DNA of 64,000 bases from the NCBI GenBank assembly GCA_946480815.1, contig CAMLLB010000009.1:1-64000 (forward strand), in the 5' to 3' direction. Shown piece after piece: positions 38,436 through 47,525 of the stretch (position 1 is its first letter; each line of letters starts with the position of its first letter). The translations under genes and the position numbers were made by a program. The notes under the pieces are model-generated. The model saw only the letters and a program-made list of their open reading frames with translations. It had not been told where the DNA came from and searched no databases. The DNA is from an uncultured Flavobacteriales bacterium. Lineage in GTDB: Bacteria > Bacteroidota > Bacteroidia > Flavobacteriales > Crocinitomicaceae.

Positions 38436-41400
38436 TCAGGGAACAGGTGCCGGATTGGGTTCCGGCTCCGGTTCGGGCTCCGTAGCAGGGATATTGTTTT
38501 CATCCTCTTTTTTCTCGGTTGGAATAGCTGGAGATTGTCCCGGAATAAAATCCACCGGAACGCGGTTCTTACGCTTGGAGTTGTTTACCTTGTTCTTCTT
38601 TCTGAACAGGTTGGCGAAAAACTCAATAATCCGTGATTCTGAAATATTGTTGAAGGATTCCTCATAATGCAGACCGACACCCTGGGTAAATTCACCTTTA
38701 TCCTTGTTACTTAAAACTCCTTTATCATTGGATTCATTGAAGATCGACACGCGGAATGTTCCATCATCATTAATCAGGTATTCCAGGTTAAAGGAACCGA
38801 TCAGGGAATTTTGCGCTGTACCGGTTGTCGTGTTATTGGAAACTCCCAGGGAAGTTTTCAAGATAATATTCTGTCTTGCTCCGTATGCCCGTTGTAAACC
38901 AATCTGATAATTTTTATCTCCGGTGACCGAATTATCGTTGTATCCGACATTGATCTTCATGTCTTTGGACAATTGATCAAAAGCAGCGTTTAACTGTTGG
39001 GTAATTACTTCCGCAACGCCACCGTAACTTCCGTTTCCAGTGTTACCCGTACCCTGGAAACGATTGAATACCAGCAATGCAAAGAACTGCTTTTGAAGCT
39101 CATCCTTATCCGATCGGATCTTGCTTAAGACCGCTTTTCCGGACTCGCTGACATTCGGAACTTCAATATCCAATGTAATGAGCGGATTGGAAAGTGTTTG
39201 GGTAATGTTCAATACACAACGCACTTCCGATTTGGTTTCTGCCGAACCACCGATCTGATCGCGATTTAACTCATCCAAACTCGCATTCACTTTGTAATAA
39301 GCCTTAATATCGAGGTTTGCATCGTACGGGCTTCCTGTCCAGGTAATACTGCTTCCCTGGTCGATCTGGAAGGTTTTCCGGATCGGATTCAATACAAATT
39401 CGTATTGTCCGCTGTTGATCACATATTGCCCCGTCATCCGGATCTGGTCCATATTATCTACCGACAATTGGATGTTTCCACGGCCTTTTGCTTCGATAAA
39501 TTCATTTGTTTGGTCATTCAGGATCAATTTAATATTCGCATCGGGTGTTGCAGCAATATCGAGGTTCAGGTTTACGCCCGTTAAATTGATCTTCTTATCC
39601 GATGCGATCGAATCCGTGTTGAAATCAATGAAATCAAATTCGCTGATTTCTTTTGCTCCATACATCGGCAGATTTACTTCCGTACCTTTTTGGGTCCTTG
39701 CAGAAACATCTATAGACGTGTTTCCTTTTTCAATCAGGATATTCGCTGTCCCTGTAGCATATGCTTTTCCATAATAAACCGTTCCTTCCCGATAGCCTGT
39801 ATTCAATACCATGAACTTTTCTGTCGGACTCAAAGGTCGCTTGCTGATAGGATCTCTGAAGCCTCCAACGGACTGATCAAAAGCAACGTCAAAACTTAAG
39901 GAGAAATCCTTGAAGTTGTCGTGGAATATTGTTGCAATCGCGTAAGCAGTATTTCCATCATCGTCCAATACCGGGAAAGTTCCATAAATACCGTCATTCT
40001 TACCGTCGAATTTGAGCGGTCCGCTCAAACTGTAATGTGTTCCGAGAACTCCTACTTTCAATCCACCTTTTTTCAATTGCAGATCTCCGGTAATTTCAGG
40101 TTCTTCAATACTTCCCGTTGCATGAATCACCCCTTTCAATGTTCCGCTGATGTCTGAAATAACATCCGGATCCAGAAACGCATTTGTAAAAGACAAATTC
40201 ATGTCCTTAAATTCAAGGTCAAAGTTAATATTGTCTTCTTTTTTCATCGGAAGTACATACCCGTTGAAATCAAAGGTTTGAAGATTTTTATACTTTAGAT
40301 CACCATTCAAGATGATCTTTTGTTCCAGGTCAATCCAGATTCCGTTGACGTGCACATCTCCTACTTCCTGCCCTTCCAGGAATAAGTCGTTCAGAACGAA
40401 ATCTCCGTCTACTTTAATCTCTGTAAACGGTGTTGCCAAACGTGCGGTTCCATCCAGACTTCCTTCCATCTTGATCGCCGTTCCCATAAGTGAAGAGAAT
40501 TCTTCAACGTGTAATTCGTGGGCGTTGATCGTTAGATAATCTTCCGGATTTTCGGATAAAACACCATTTACAGCCAGGAACTGATTGTCTCGTTCCAGCA
40601 TCAGGTGATTGATCTCAAAGTGTTTGTCCTTATAGATCAACTGCCCTGTATTCATTATTTCCCACCGTTTGTTTTTCACAGAGAAATAGGATGGTTTCAC
40701 CCGGATATCAAATTCTCCTTCTTCACGTACGTCAACGATAAAATCAAAATCGGACGTGTTCGGTACATCTTTATTCCAGGTCAGGTCCGTTTTATAGACG
40801 TTTTTGGTCCCGTCCATTGTGAGTTGGATATTCTCCACATCCAGTGAATCCCGTAACTGGGTTTTACCTGCATTTAAGGTCAGTGTTCCATTACCTTGCG
40901 TAAACTCCTGGTGCAAAACAACGTTGGTCAAATAGGCATCACTTTTCTCATTCATCAGCTTTTCATAGCTGATTTTGGAAGATTGGATATCCAGCATTTG
41001 GTGGTGAATCCGCGAATCCAGTTCCACTTTGACAACAGTTCCATAAGCTATTTCCAGTTTCGGAGCGAAAATGTTGAGGAAATCCTTTGAATTCTTGATA
41101 GTCGCATGCATGTCGAAATGGTCCTGCGACTCTATTCCTTTCGGGTAAGGTTTCGGTGAAAAATAGGATGGGAACGCATCTGAAAGGCCATTATTTACAG
41201 CAATCGGAATGGTTTTGAAGTTAATTTTCCCATTCAGATCCGCATCTACGATATCACTTCTCAACTCAAAGCGGTCACTTTCCGGATTTCGTTCAATATA
41301 AAGACTTAGGTCGGGCAAGGTCATTTTTTTACCTTGATCAACGAATTCGATACTATTTGCATTGATTAATCCTTCATAGGTTTCCAGTGAGTTTCCTCTC

Positions 41401-43100
41401 AAGTCCATATCCAGGTTTCCTTTGAACGACGATTCCGGATCTTTGACAAAATTCAGTTGCCCCAGGTTAGCCTTTTCGATTGCAACCTTGAAATCAAAAC
41501 GTTGAACTTTGGACACATCGATCAACCCGTTGAATGCAAGGTCCAGGTTGGGATCATTTACTTTGAGATCGGCATCCAGGATATTCTTGATGAACGATCC
41601 GTTCGTTACATAGATATTTGAATAAGTATATTCGTTGAACCTGAATTTGGTGACCTCACCTTCCAGTGTTTCCAGGCGAATCAGATCTTTTTGACCAACA
41701 ACTCCGCTCAGATAGACCTGTCCGGTTACGTTCCCGAAGGTTTCATTATCAAGGAATTTAGCCAGGTTAAAACTATCAACAACAATGTCGTAGCGTTCGT
41801 TCATTGTACGGTCAAAGGCATAACCACCTTCTTTTAACTTGGTGAAGGTAATCTCATTGTCCAATTGCACCGAGCCCAACATCGACTGCAGCTTGTCACT
41901 TTTAGCAGCGAATTGATCTACAGATCCACGAACGGTCGTATTCCGGATCTCTGCATATTCGAGCCTGTCGACCATCTCGTCAAAATTCATATTATTCCTC
42001 CCGGCATCTTTGGGAAGCTTGATATTTTCCACATCCGAAAAGTCGATTAAAGCATAATCAATCCGTTCACTAAAATGTGAGGCAGAAAGGTTTCTGAAAT
42101 CCGGAAGAGAATAGTTCCCACGTACAATACTTCGTTTGCCGAAACGCAGATCCAGGTTATCGATCTTCAGGTCTTTTACCTTTTTGGTTACTGTGGCGCT
42201 TAAGGTAACCATCTCATTCATTCCTTCCAGGGCTGTTCCAAATTGAGAAATATCCCAAAAACTGACACGCGAAGAATCAATTACCGCATCAAAGGTTACA
42301 CTGTCCACGAAATCATTTACTCCTTTCAGTGTGCTCATCAGCATGTTTAACCTGGAAGAATAGATGGTAGACCGGGAGGTGTTGATCTCCACATTACTGA
42401 GCAAAATCCCTTTATGTGGATCAATCACCGCATTTGCAAAGAGCCGTTTCAGCCAGAAGCCACATTTTTCCTGGGTTTGCAGGTGTTTTACCTGAAAAGC
42501 AATAATGCCTTTTTCTTCTTTGAAATCTACAATATGCAGGATCACATCCTTAAACTTCAGGTGGTCGTAATCCATTCCATAGGTGTTCCTTCCCTTTCGG
42601 TTGTCGTCATAGGAAATAGTTACCCACTCGACATCTACATTTTCAATGGTTACTTTCGGCGGATCTTTCTTGGGTTTCTTTGATTTTTTCCCGGAGAAGT
42701 AATCCGCAATGAATTCATAATTGTAGTCTCCGGTGATGGTATCGCGTTCAATTCCTACCCTTCCTTTCAGCAGGCCAACACTTTTCAGGTTAATGTAATC
42801 ACCACCCAAATCAAAATTCTTAACCCGGACCATGATCTGGTTCAGTGAAGCCAGTGTATCTCCATGCAAATCACGTACGAATACGTCCTTCAAATACACT
42901 TTGTCAAAGAAAACGATATCGATTTTTCCGATACGCAATTCCGTGTTCAATTCCTTGGATAAAAAATTAGTTGCGAGTGAACCTAAATAGGTCTGGAATT
43001 GGCTGGTACGAATGGCAAAGGCAAAAAGTATGAGCACCAAAAGCACCCATTCAAAAGAAATCCCTACTATTCTACCTAGTATTTTGAGTACTTTTGCCAT
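38436..43100 (-). CDS. tamB: TamB-like translocation and assembly module protein
   Basis: TamB-family proteins are AsmA-like bridges between the inner and outer membrane, thought to move phospholipids and/or help outer-membrane protein insertion. The 1554-residue chain has one N-terminal anchor helix (ISFEWVLLVLILFAFAIRT, about 14-32), then a very long series of beta repeats typical of the hydrophobic groove. The C-terminal DUF490 region has the hallmark GRGNIQLSVDNMDQIRMTGQYVINSGQYEFVL and FALLVFNRFQG, SSYGG-like and LNAAFDQLSKDMKINVGY blocks. The final 60 residues are a polar tail with a Glu-Pro repeat (EPEPEPEPNP). It is head-to-head with tsaD, only 24 bp apart. Confidence 0.92.
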   Translation of the reverse strand: MAKVLKILGRIVGISFEWVLLVLILFAFAIRTSQFQTYLGSLATNFLSKELNTELRIGKIDIVFFDKVYLKDVFVRDLHGDTLASLNQIMVRVKNFDLGGDYINLKSVGLLKGRVGIERDTITGDYNYEFIADYFSGKKSKKPKKDPPKVTIENVDVEWVTISYDDNRKGRNTYGMDYDHLKFKDVILHIVDFKEEKGIIAFQVKHLQTQEKCGFWLKRLFANAVIDPHKGILLSNVEINTSRSTIYSSRLNMLMSTLKGVNDFVDSVTFDAVIDSSRVSFWDISQFGTALEGMNEMVTLSATVTKKVKDLKIDNLDLRFGKRSIVRGNYSLPDFRNLSASHFSERIDYALIDFSDVENIKLPKDAGRNNMNFDEMVDRLEYAEIRNTTVRGSVDQFAAKSDKLQSMLGSVQLDNEITFTKLKEGGYAFDRTMNERYDIVVDSFNLAKFLDNETFGNVTGQVYLSGVVGQKDLIRLETLEGEVTKFRFNEYTYSNIYVTNGSFIKNILDADLKVNDPNLDLAFNGLIDVSKVQRFDFKVAIEKANLGQLNFVKDPESSFKGNLDMDLRGNSLETYEGLINANSIEFVDQGKKMTLPDLSLYIERNPESDRFELRSDIVDADLNGKINFKTIPIAVNNGLSDAFPSYFSPKPYPKGIESQDHFDMHATIKNSKDFLNIFAPKLEIAYGTVVKVELDSRIHHQMLDIQSSKISYEKLMNEKSDAYLTNVVLHQEFTQGNGTLTLNAGKTQLRDSLDVENIQLTMDGTKNVYKTDLTWNKDVPNTSDFDFIVDVREEGEFDIRVKPSYFSVKNKRWEIMNTGQLIYKDKHFEINHLMLERDNQFLAVNGVLSENPEDYLTINAHELHVEEFSSLMGTAIKMEGSLDGTARLATPFTEIKVDGDFVLNDLFLEGQEVGDVHVNGIWIDLEQKIILNGDLKYKNLQTFDFNGYVLPMKKEDNINFDLEFKDMNLSFTNAFLDPDVISDISGTLKGVIHATGSIEEPEITGDLQLKKGGLKVGVLGTHYSLSGPLKFDGKNDGIYGTFPVLDDDGNTAYAIATIFHDNFKDFSLSFDVAFDQSVGGFRDPISKRPLSPTEKFMVLNTGYREGTVYYGKAYATGTANILIEKGNTSIDVSARTQKGTEVNLPMYGAKEISEFDFIDFNTDSIASDKKINLTGVNLNLDIAATPDANIKLILNDQTNEFIEAKGRGNIQLSVDNMDQIRMTGQYVINSGQYEFVLNPIRKTFQIDQGSSITWTGSPYDANLDIKAYYKVNASLDELNRDQIGGSAETKSEVRCVLNITQTLSNPLITLDIEVPNVSESGKAVLSKIRSDKDELQKQFFALLVFNRFQGTGNTGNGSYGGVAEVITQQLNAAFDQLSKDMKINVGYNDNSVTGDKNYQIGLQRAYGARQNIILKTSLGVSNNTTTGTAQNSLIGSFNLEYLINDDGTFRVSIFNESNDKGVLSNKDKGEFTQGVGLHYEESFNNISESRIIEFFANLFRKKNKVNNSKRKNRVPVDFIPGQSPAIPTEKKEDENNIPATEPEPEPEPNPAPVP

Positions 43101-43124
43101 GTATTATATACAAATTTAACAAAG

Positions 43125-44150
43125 TTGAGCCAACAATCGTTCGTAATTCTGGGAATTGAGTCATCTTGTGATGATACTTCTGCTGCTATTCTCAAAGATG
43201 ATACCATATTATCCAATGTTACGGCTACCCAAGCTATTCATGAACAATATGGTGGCGTAGTTCCTGAATTAGCGTCGCGTGCACACCAGCAAAATATTAT
43301 TCCGGTAGTTGACGCAGCCTTAAAAAAATCGGGGCTTACTCTTAAAGATATTGATTTAATCGCATTTACACAAGGTCCCGGATTGATGGGTTCACTGGTT
43401 GTCGGTACAGCTTTTGCCAAATCTTTGAGCCTGGCTTTGAACAAACCGATGGTTGCGGTTCACCATATGCACGCCCATATTTTGGCACATTTCATCAATG
43501 AAGGCATTCCAGTCCCACAATTCCCTTTCATTTGTATGACGGTTTCAGGGGGGCATACGCAATTGGTTCGCGTGGATTCTCCGACTGAAATGATCGTTCT
43601 GGGATCAACAATCGACGATGCTGCCGGAGAAGCTTTTGATAAAACGGCTAAGATATTAGGTTTCCCGTATCCAGGCGGACCTTTAATCGATCGCTATGCG
43701 AAGGAGGGAAATCCGAAAACATTCTCTTTTGCAAAGCCGCAAGTGGACGGATACAATTTCAGTTTCAGCGGATTGAAAACTTCAGTACTCTATTTCATTC
43801 AAAAAGAAGTAGCCAAAAACCCGAATTTCATTGAAGAAAACAAAGCTGATCTTTGCGCTTCCATACAAGATACTATCCTGGAAATCCTTTTCAGGCAACT
43901 TCGAAAAGTTTCGGAAGATACCGGAATCAAAGACATTGCGATTGCAGGCGGTGTTTCAGCCAATTCCGGACTGCGTGCCAAACTTGCTGAAGAAGGTCAA
44001 AAATCCGGATGGAATGTATTTATTCCCAAGTTTGAGTATTGTACCGATAATGCTGCAATGATTGCAATAGCAGGAAAATTCCTGGCCGAAAACAATCGGT
44101 TTGCAAGTCAGGACGTTAGTGCCAATGCCCGTTTACCTTTTGTGAGATGA
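43125..44150 (+). CDS. tsaD: tRNA N6-threonylcarbamoyladenosine transferase
   Basis: TsaD transfers the threonylcarbamoyl group to A37 of ANN-decoding tRNAs. The 341-residue protein begins SQQSFVILGIESSCDDTSAAI, the family's standard opening, followed by the metal site HHMHAHI (about 112-118), the glycine-rich SGGHTQLV, GEAFDKTAKILG and AGGVSANSGLR blocks. No ATG fits; a TTG at 43125 is in the right place and I take it as the start. It lies 24 bp from the divergent tamB start, so the promoters must overlap. Its stop overlaps the next gene by 4 nt (ATGA). Confidence 0.94.
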   Translation: MSQQSFVILGIESSCDDTSAAILKDDTILSNVTATQAIHEQYGGVVPELASRAHQQNIIPVVDAALKKSGLTLKDIDLIAFTQGPGLMGSLVVGTAFAKSLSLALNKPMVAVHHMHAHILAHFINEGIPVPQFPFICMTVSGGHTQLVRVDSPTEMIVLGSTIDDAAGEAFDKTAKILGFPYPGGPLIDRYAKEGNPKTFSFAKPQVDGYNFSFSGLKTSVLYFIQKEVAKNPNFIEENKADLCASIQDTILEILFRQLRKVSEDTGIKDIAIAGGVSANSGLRAKLAEEGQKSGWNVFIPKFEYCTDNAAMIAIAGKFLAENNRFASQDVSANARLPFVR

Positions 44151-45487
44151 TGAAAAAAGTGGAACTTCCGGAAGCATTTATTGAACGTGTAAGCAAAGAC
44201 CCGTTCTTAGGTGATTCCCTGCTGAAAGCACTGAATGAGGAACAGCCGACATCAATTCGTATCAATTCAACCAAAGGACTTTGTGTTTTCGAAGGGCTGG
44301 AAGAAATTGCCTGGTCGAAAAACGGATATTACCTGCAGGAACGCCCTATTTTCACTTTAGACCCACATTTTCATGGTGGAAGATACTATCCGCAGGAAGC
44401 AGGTTCTCAATTTATTGATGCTATTCTGAGACAATTGGAACTTCCTGATGAACCGGTCGTATTGGATTTATGCGCTGCTCCGGGTGGAAAAAGCACCCTG
44501 ATTGCAGATTTTCTGAATGGAAAAGGACTGCTTTTAGCCAATGAAGTGATTCAGAACAGGTCTAAAATATTAAAAGAAAATCTCACCAAATGGGGAGCGA
44601 AAAATTCCTTTATAAGCAATAATGATCCATCGGATTTTGAAGGGCTGAAAAGTGTCTTCGATTGTATTTTGATCGATGCGCCCTGTTCCGGGGAAGGAAT
44701 GTTCCGCAAAGATCCGGATGCCAGGAATGAATGGTCTCCCGAATCCGTGAACTTATGTGCGGGACGGCAAAAACGCATCGTGATGGATGTCTGGGATTCT
44801 CTGAAACCAAACGGTTTTTTGATTTATTCGACTTGTACCTTCAATTCTCAGGAAAACGAAGACAATGTACGCTGGATCCAGGAGCAAACCGGCTCCCAAC
44901 TAACTCCCCTGACTTTACCCTTTGCAAAACCAGGACGTGAAGGTATCGGATATTATGCCCTTCCTTCCGAATTGAAAACGGAAGGTTTTTATGTCGCTAT
45001 TATTCAAAAACAGGGAGAAGAACGGGCTCAAAAAAACAAATCCCGGAAAAAAAGCACACTTACACGACTTAAGCGGGAATCCTGGATTCAGGATTGGATT
45101 GATGATTCAGAATCGGATTTAGTCCAGTGGAACAATTATGTATTTGCTATTCCGGCCGGTTCGATGGAACTGGCAGAGATGCTTCATTCCAATTTGCGGA
45201 TCATTAAATTGGGAACTGAGCTGGGTGAAATTTCCCGGAAGGGGCTCATTCCAAACGAAGCTTTGGCTTTGGACCCTGCAATTTTGTCCGAACGCATTCC
45301 GGATATTGCTTTAACACGTGAACAAGCATTGCATTACCTGAAAGGTGAAACCTTCCCCCTGGAAGGGAAGCCCGGATTTAATACGGTTTCGTTTGAAGGA
45401 ACAAAACTGGGATGGATCAAACACCTGGGAAATCGTTTCAACAATCTTTTTCCTAAAGAATGGCGGATCCGGATGCGAATTGATTAA
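44147..45487 (+). CDS. rsmF: RsmF/NOL1-family rRNA cytosine-C5 methyltransferase
   Basis: This 446-residue SAM-dependent RNA m5C methyltransferase has the SAM site LDLCAAPGGKSTLIADFL (about 105-122), the catalytic DAPCSGEGMFRKDPDA (about 177-192), and the second cysteine motif YSTCTFNSQENEDNV (about 226-240), the full two-cysteine signature of NOL1/NOP2/sun enzymes. The GEGMFRKD block and a C-terminal domain after residue 330, with GRNLGELKK-like and HLGNRFNN elements, place it with RsmF/YebU. The exact target (m5C1407 in E. coli) is not certain. The start codon overlaps the tsaD stop (ATGA), so the two tRNA/rRNA modifiers are translationally coupled. Confidence 0.9.
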   Translation: MMKKVELPEAFIERVSKDPFLGDSLLKALNEEQPTSIRINSTKGLCVFEGLEEIAWSKNGYYLQERPIFTLDPHFHGGRYYPQEAGSQFIDAILRQLELPDEPVVLDLCAAPGGKSTLIADFLNGKGLLLANEVIQNRSKILKENLTKWGAKNSFISNNDPSDFEGLKSVFDCILIDAPCSGEGMFRKDPDARNEWSPESVNLCAGRQKRIVMDVWDSLKPNGFLIYSTCTFNSQENEDNVRWIQEQTGSQLTPLTLPFAKPGREGIGYYALPSELKTEGFYVAIIQKQGEERAQKNKSRKKSTLTRLKRESWIQDWIDDSESDLVQWNNYVFAIPAGSMELAEMLHSNLRIIKLGTELGEISRKGLIPNEALALDPAILSERIPDIALTREQALHYLKGETFPLEGKPGFNTVSFEGTKLGWIKHLGNRFNNLFPKEWRIRMRID

Positions 45488-45972
45488 CGCTTCGGACGGA
45501 AAAACTCCAGTTTCCCTTTCTTCAGATCACCGATAAAAATACTGGATTCACCTAGTTTTCTTCCGAATCGTCCGGTATTTTGATGCCACAACATCAGTTC
45601 ACCATTCGCTTTGACTTCTTTGACAACGGCAAAGTGCTTTTCCATTTCTTCGAAATACTTTTGTCCGTTTTGTACCCCACCGAATTTCACTCCTTTAAAA
45701 GCAATGATATCGCCCGGGGAAATACATTCCTTTTTGTAATCATAGGAAGTCCCGAATACATCATAACCATTCCATTCGGCATGTGTTTCATTTAAGGCCA
45801 AACTCAAAACATCCCAGCATTCACCCCTAAGAATTTTCTGCCCCATGTACGGTTTTAAAACTTTCAATATCTCCGAATTCAAAGCCGGTACCGAATCACA
45901 ACTTTGAATTTTCTGTGTCTTGCCATGGAACGAAAAGGCGAGCGTAAATACCAGGATGCTTAAATATTTCAT
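45484..45972 (-). CDS. Secreted CHAP/NlpC-like protein
   Basis: From the ATG at 45972 this is 162 residues with a signal peptide (KYLSILVFTLAFSFHGKTQ). The mature part reads like a papain-fold CHAP domain: RGECWDVLSLALNE (candidate catalytic Cys near 58), CISPGDIIAFKGVKF, then HFAVVKEV (candidate His near 115) and LMLWHQNTG. Such domains cleave peptidoglycan peptides or act as endopeptidases. The glutamine/asparagine partner is not clear. A longer frame from 46146 lies over the porin gene's end and is not real. It converges with rsmF, the stop codons overlapping by 4 nt. It lies 43 nt downstream of the porin gene. Confidence 0.7.
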   Translation of the reverse strand: MKYLSILVFTLAFSFHGKTQKIQSCDSVPALNSEILKVLKPYMGQKILRGECWDVLSLALNETHAEWNGYDVFGTSYDYKKECISPGDIIAFKGVKFGGVQNGQKYFEEMEKHFAVVKEVKANGELMLWHQNTGRFGRKLGESSIFIGDLKKGKLEFFRPKR

Positions 45973-46015
45973 GTTGTTTGTGATGTTGACAGTATAACGC
46001 ATAAATATAAAAAAG

Positions 46016-47344
46016 TTAAAACGCAATTTGATATTGCAGTACCAACATATTTTTTCGCGTTGTTTGAATAGCTTGTCCCAATGAATTATTTGCAAAGACC
46101 GGCCTGTTTTGTAAACCCAAAGACAATTTGGAACCGTGTGTTCCATGAATTAGCCAATTAAGACCAACTTCACACATCACTGACGGATCTTTTAAAGCCT
46201 GAAATTGGGAATACTGAAGTTCCAAATAGGGCATTAAAGTCCCATTGTCTCCGGCAAACAGATTGTCTTTTAATTTATAACCCAATTGTGCGAACAGGAT
46301 GTTTCCGGTACCGATCATCGGGTAATTCACTCCTGCCCCATTCAGTGTCCCTTCGGAATTGACACCATTTGCAGGATTCATTCCATTCAGCATCCGGACA
46401 TAATTCTTTCCATAATCGAAATGATTGTAAGCAACATACGCATTCAGTGCAGCACCTTTCGCTCCTACGGGAAGATCCAGGAACACATCTGCGCCCAACA
46501 ATAATAAAGCTGTTCGGTTTGTATCCCCGGATTCGGTTGTGTGCCACATTGCTTCGTTTTGATGGACCCAGCCAATTCCCACATTCAATAATTTCTTTTT
46601 TCCAAGATATGTTCCGCTCATATAAGGATTTGGAGTGGCTTCCTTATCGAAAAATTGCCAGAATAAATATCCGGAAGTTTGAGCACGCGGGGCTTCGGTA
46701 TTAAAATTTGAATTCGAATTAATCGGTGGAATGGCAACCGTACTGTTCTTCACAGACATGGGCCTGGACAAAGCAACGCGGTAATTCAATCGTGAAATTT
46801 CGCCTTTGAAATAAAGTGACAATTTTCGTGCGAATTGATCATTCACGCCATTTGTAGCCTGCTGATAGATTGGTGCGTCCAACCCCATAATACTTGCCAC
46901 TGCAGGTGAAGAAAACCTGGAAACTCCTCCCCAGGCAGTCAACCCACCGCCAATTTGCAATTGTTTGGCAACCCGGAACTCGGTCACCGCATCGTGTAAA
47001 AAAGCTCCTGTATGTCTTGGCTGCAGAAAACTAAAATTGTTCTGACCGAATTGCGTGTAGAAATAGATCCGGTTGGTTAACTGTCCAAAAACCTGAATCC
47101 GCCATCTCCTGATCCCAACATCGGCAAAGTCCGGCTTTGGTGTGCCATCAATGGTTGTTCCGGGGTTGAACTCGGAATACCTGGCCCAGGTTTGAGCTAA
47201 AAATGTTCCTTTGATGTAACTGGACCCCGACTTATTGAGATTTAATTTCAATTCGGGAATGACTATTCTACTTGAATCTTTTGTTTGGGCTCCCGCAACA
47301 GTTGAGAGTGCCAATAAATAGAATACTGCCAGTAAGTTCTTCAT
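46016..47344 (-). CDS. Porin-like outer-membrane protein
   Basis: This protein of 442 residues from the ATG at 47344 has a signal peptide (KNLLAVFYLLALSTVAGAQ). Two further in-frame starts (47368, 47419) would spoil it. The mature chain alternates hydrophobic and polar residues in strands with many aromatic ends: FLAQTWARYSEF, IRRWRIQVFGQLTNRIYFYTQFGQNN, LSLYFKGEISRLNYRVALSRP and LNVGIGWVHQNEAMW, ending LVLQYQIAF. It resembles the Bacteroidota porins of the phosphate-selective (OprO/P-like) type. The substrate cannot be read. It is a single gene with the CHAP-like gene close downstream. Confidence 0.8.
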   Translation of the reverse strand: MKNLLAVFYLLALSTVAGAQTKDSSRIVIPELKLNLNKSGSSYIKGTFLAQTWARYSEFNPGTTIDGTPKPDFADVGIRRWRIQVFGQLTNRIYFYTQFGQNNFSFLQPRHTGAFLHDAVTEFRVAKQLQIGGGLTAWGGVSRFSSPAVASIMGLDAPIYQQATNGVNDQFARKLSLYFKGEISRLNYRVALSRPMSVKNSTVAIPPINSNSNFNTEAPRAQTSGYLFWQFFDKEATPNPYMSGTYLGKKKLLNVGIGWVHQNEAMWHTTESGDTNRTALLLLGADVFLDLPVGAKGAALNAYVAYNHFDYGKNYVRMLNGMNPANGVNSEGTLNGAGVNYPMIGTGNILFAQLGYKLKDNLFAGDNGTLMPYLELQYSQFQALKDPSVMCEVGLNWLIHGTHGSKLSLGLQNRPVFANNSLGQAIQTTRKNMLVLQYQIAF

Positions 47345-47460
47345 ACCAATTTTGTTTGATGACTTCATTATTTGGGCCCGTAAAAGGACATTTGAAATAA
47401 CGAAAACAAAAATAAGCATGAGAATACAGCTTTCAGTACGGAATTGAAGATTTATTTAAA

Positions 47461-47498
47461 GCGAAACCCCGATCCCGTATGTACGGGACCGGGGTCGC
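47461..47498 (-). terminator. Hairpin after the T9SS type-B gene
   Basis: CCCCGATCCCGTA and TACGGGACCGGGG pair with one mismatch, with outer GCG/CGC pairs. On the minus strand the T-tract is weak (TTTCGCTTT). It sits just after the stop of the gene at 47526. Confidence 0.6.
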
Positions 47499-47525
47499 AT
47501 TTATATTTAAAGTAGTCGGTAATAC

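Noticed and set aside
38455..42683. Several plus-strand frames of 60-120 codons
   Set aside because: All lie opposite tamB, have no start context, and mirror its codons.
45973..46146. N-terminal extension of the CHAP-like protein
   Set aside because: It runs antisense-free but over the porin gene end and puts 58 residues before a clear signal peptide.
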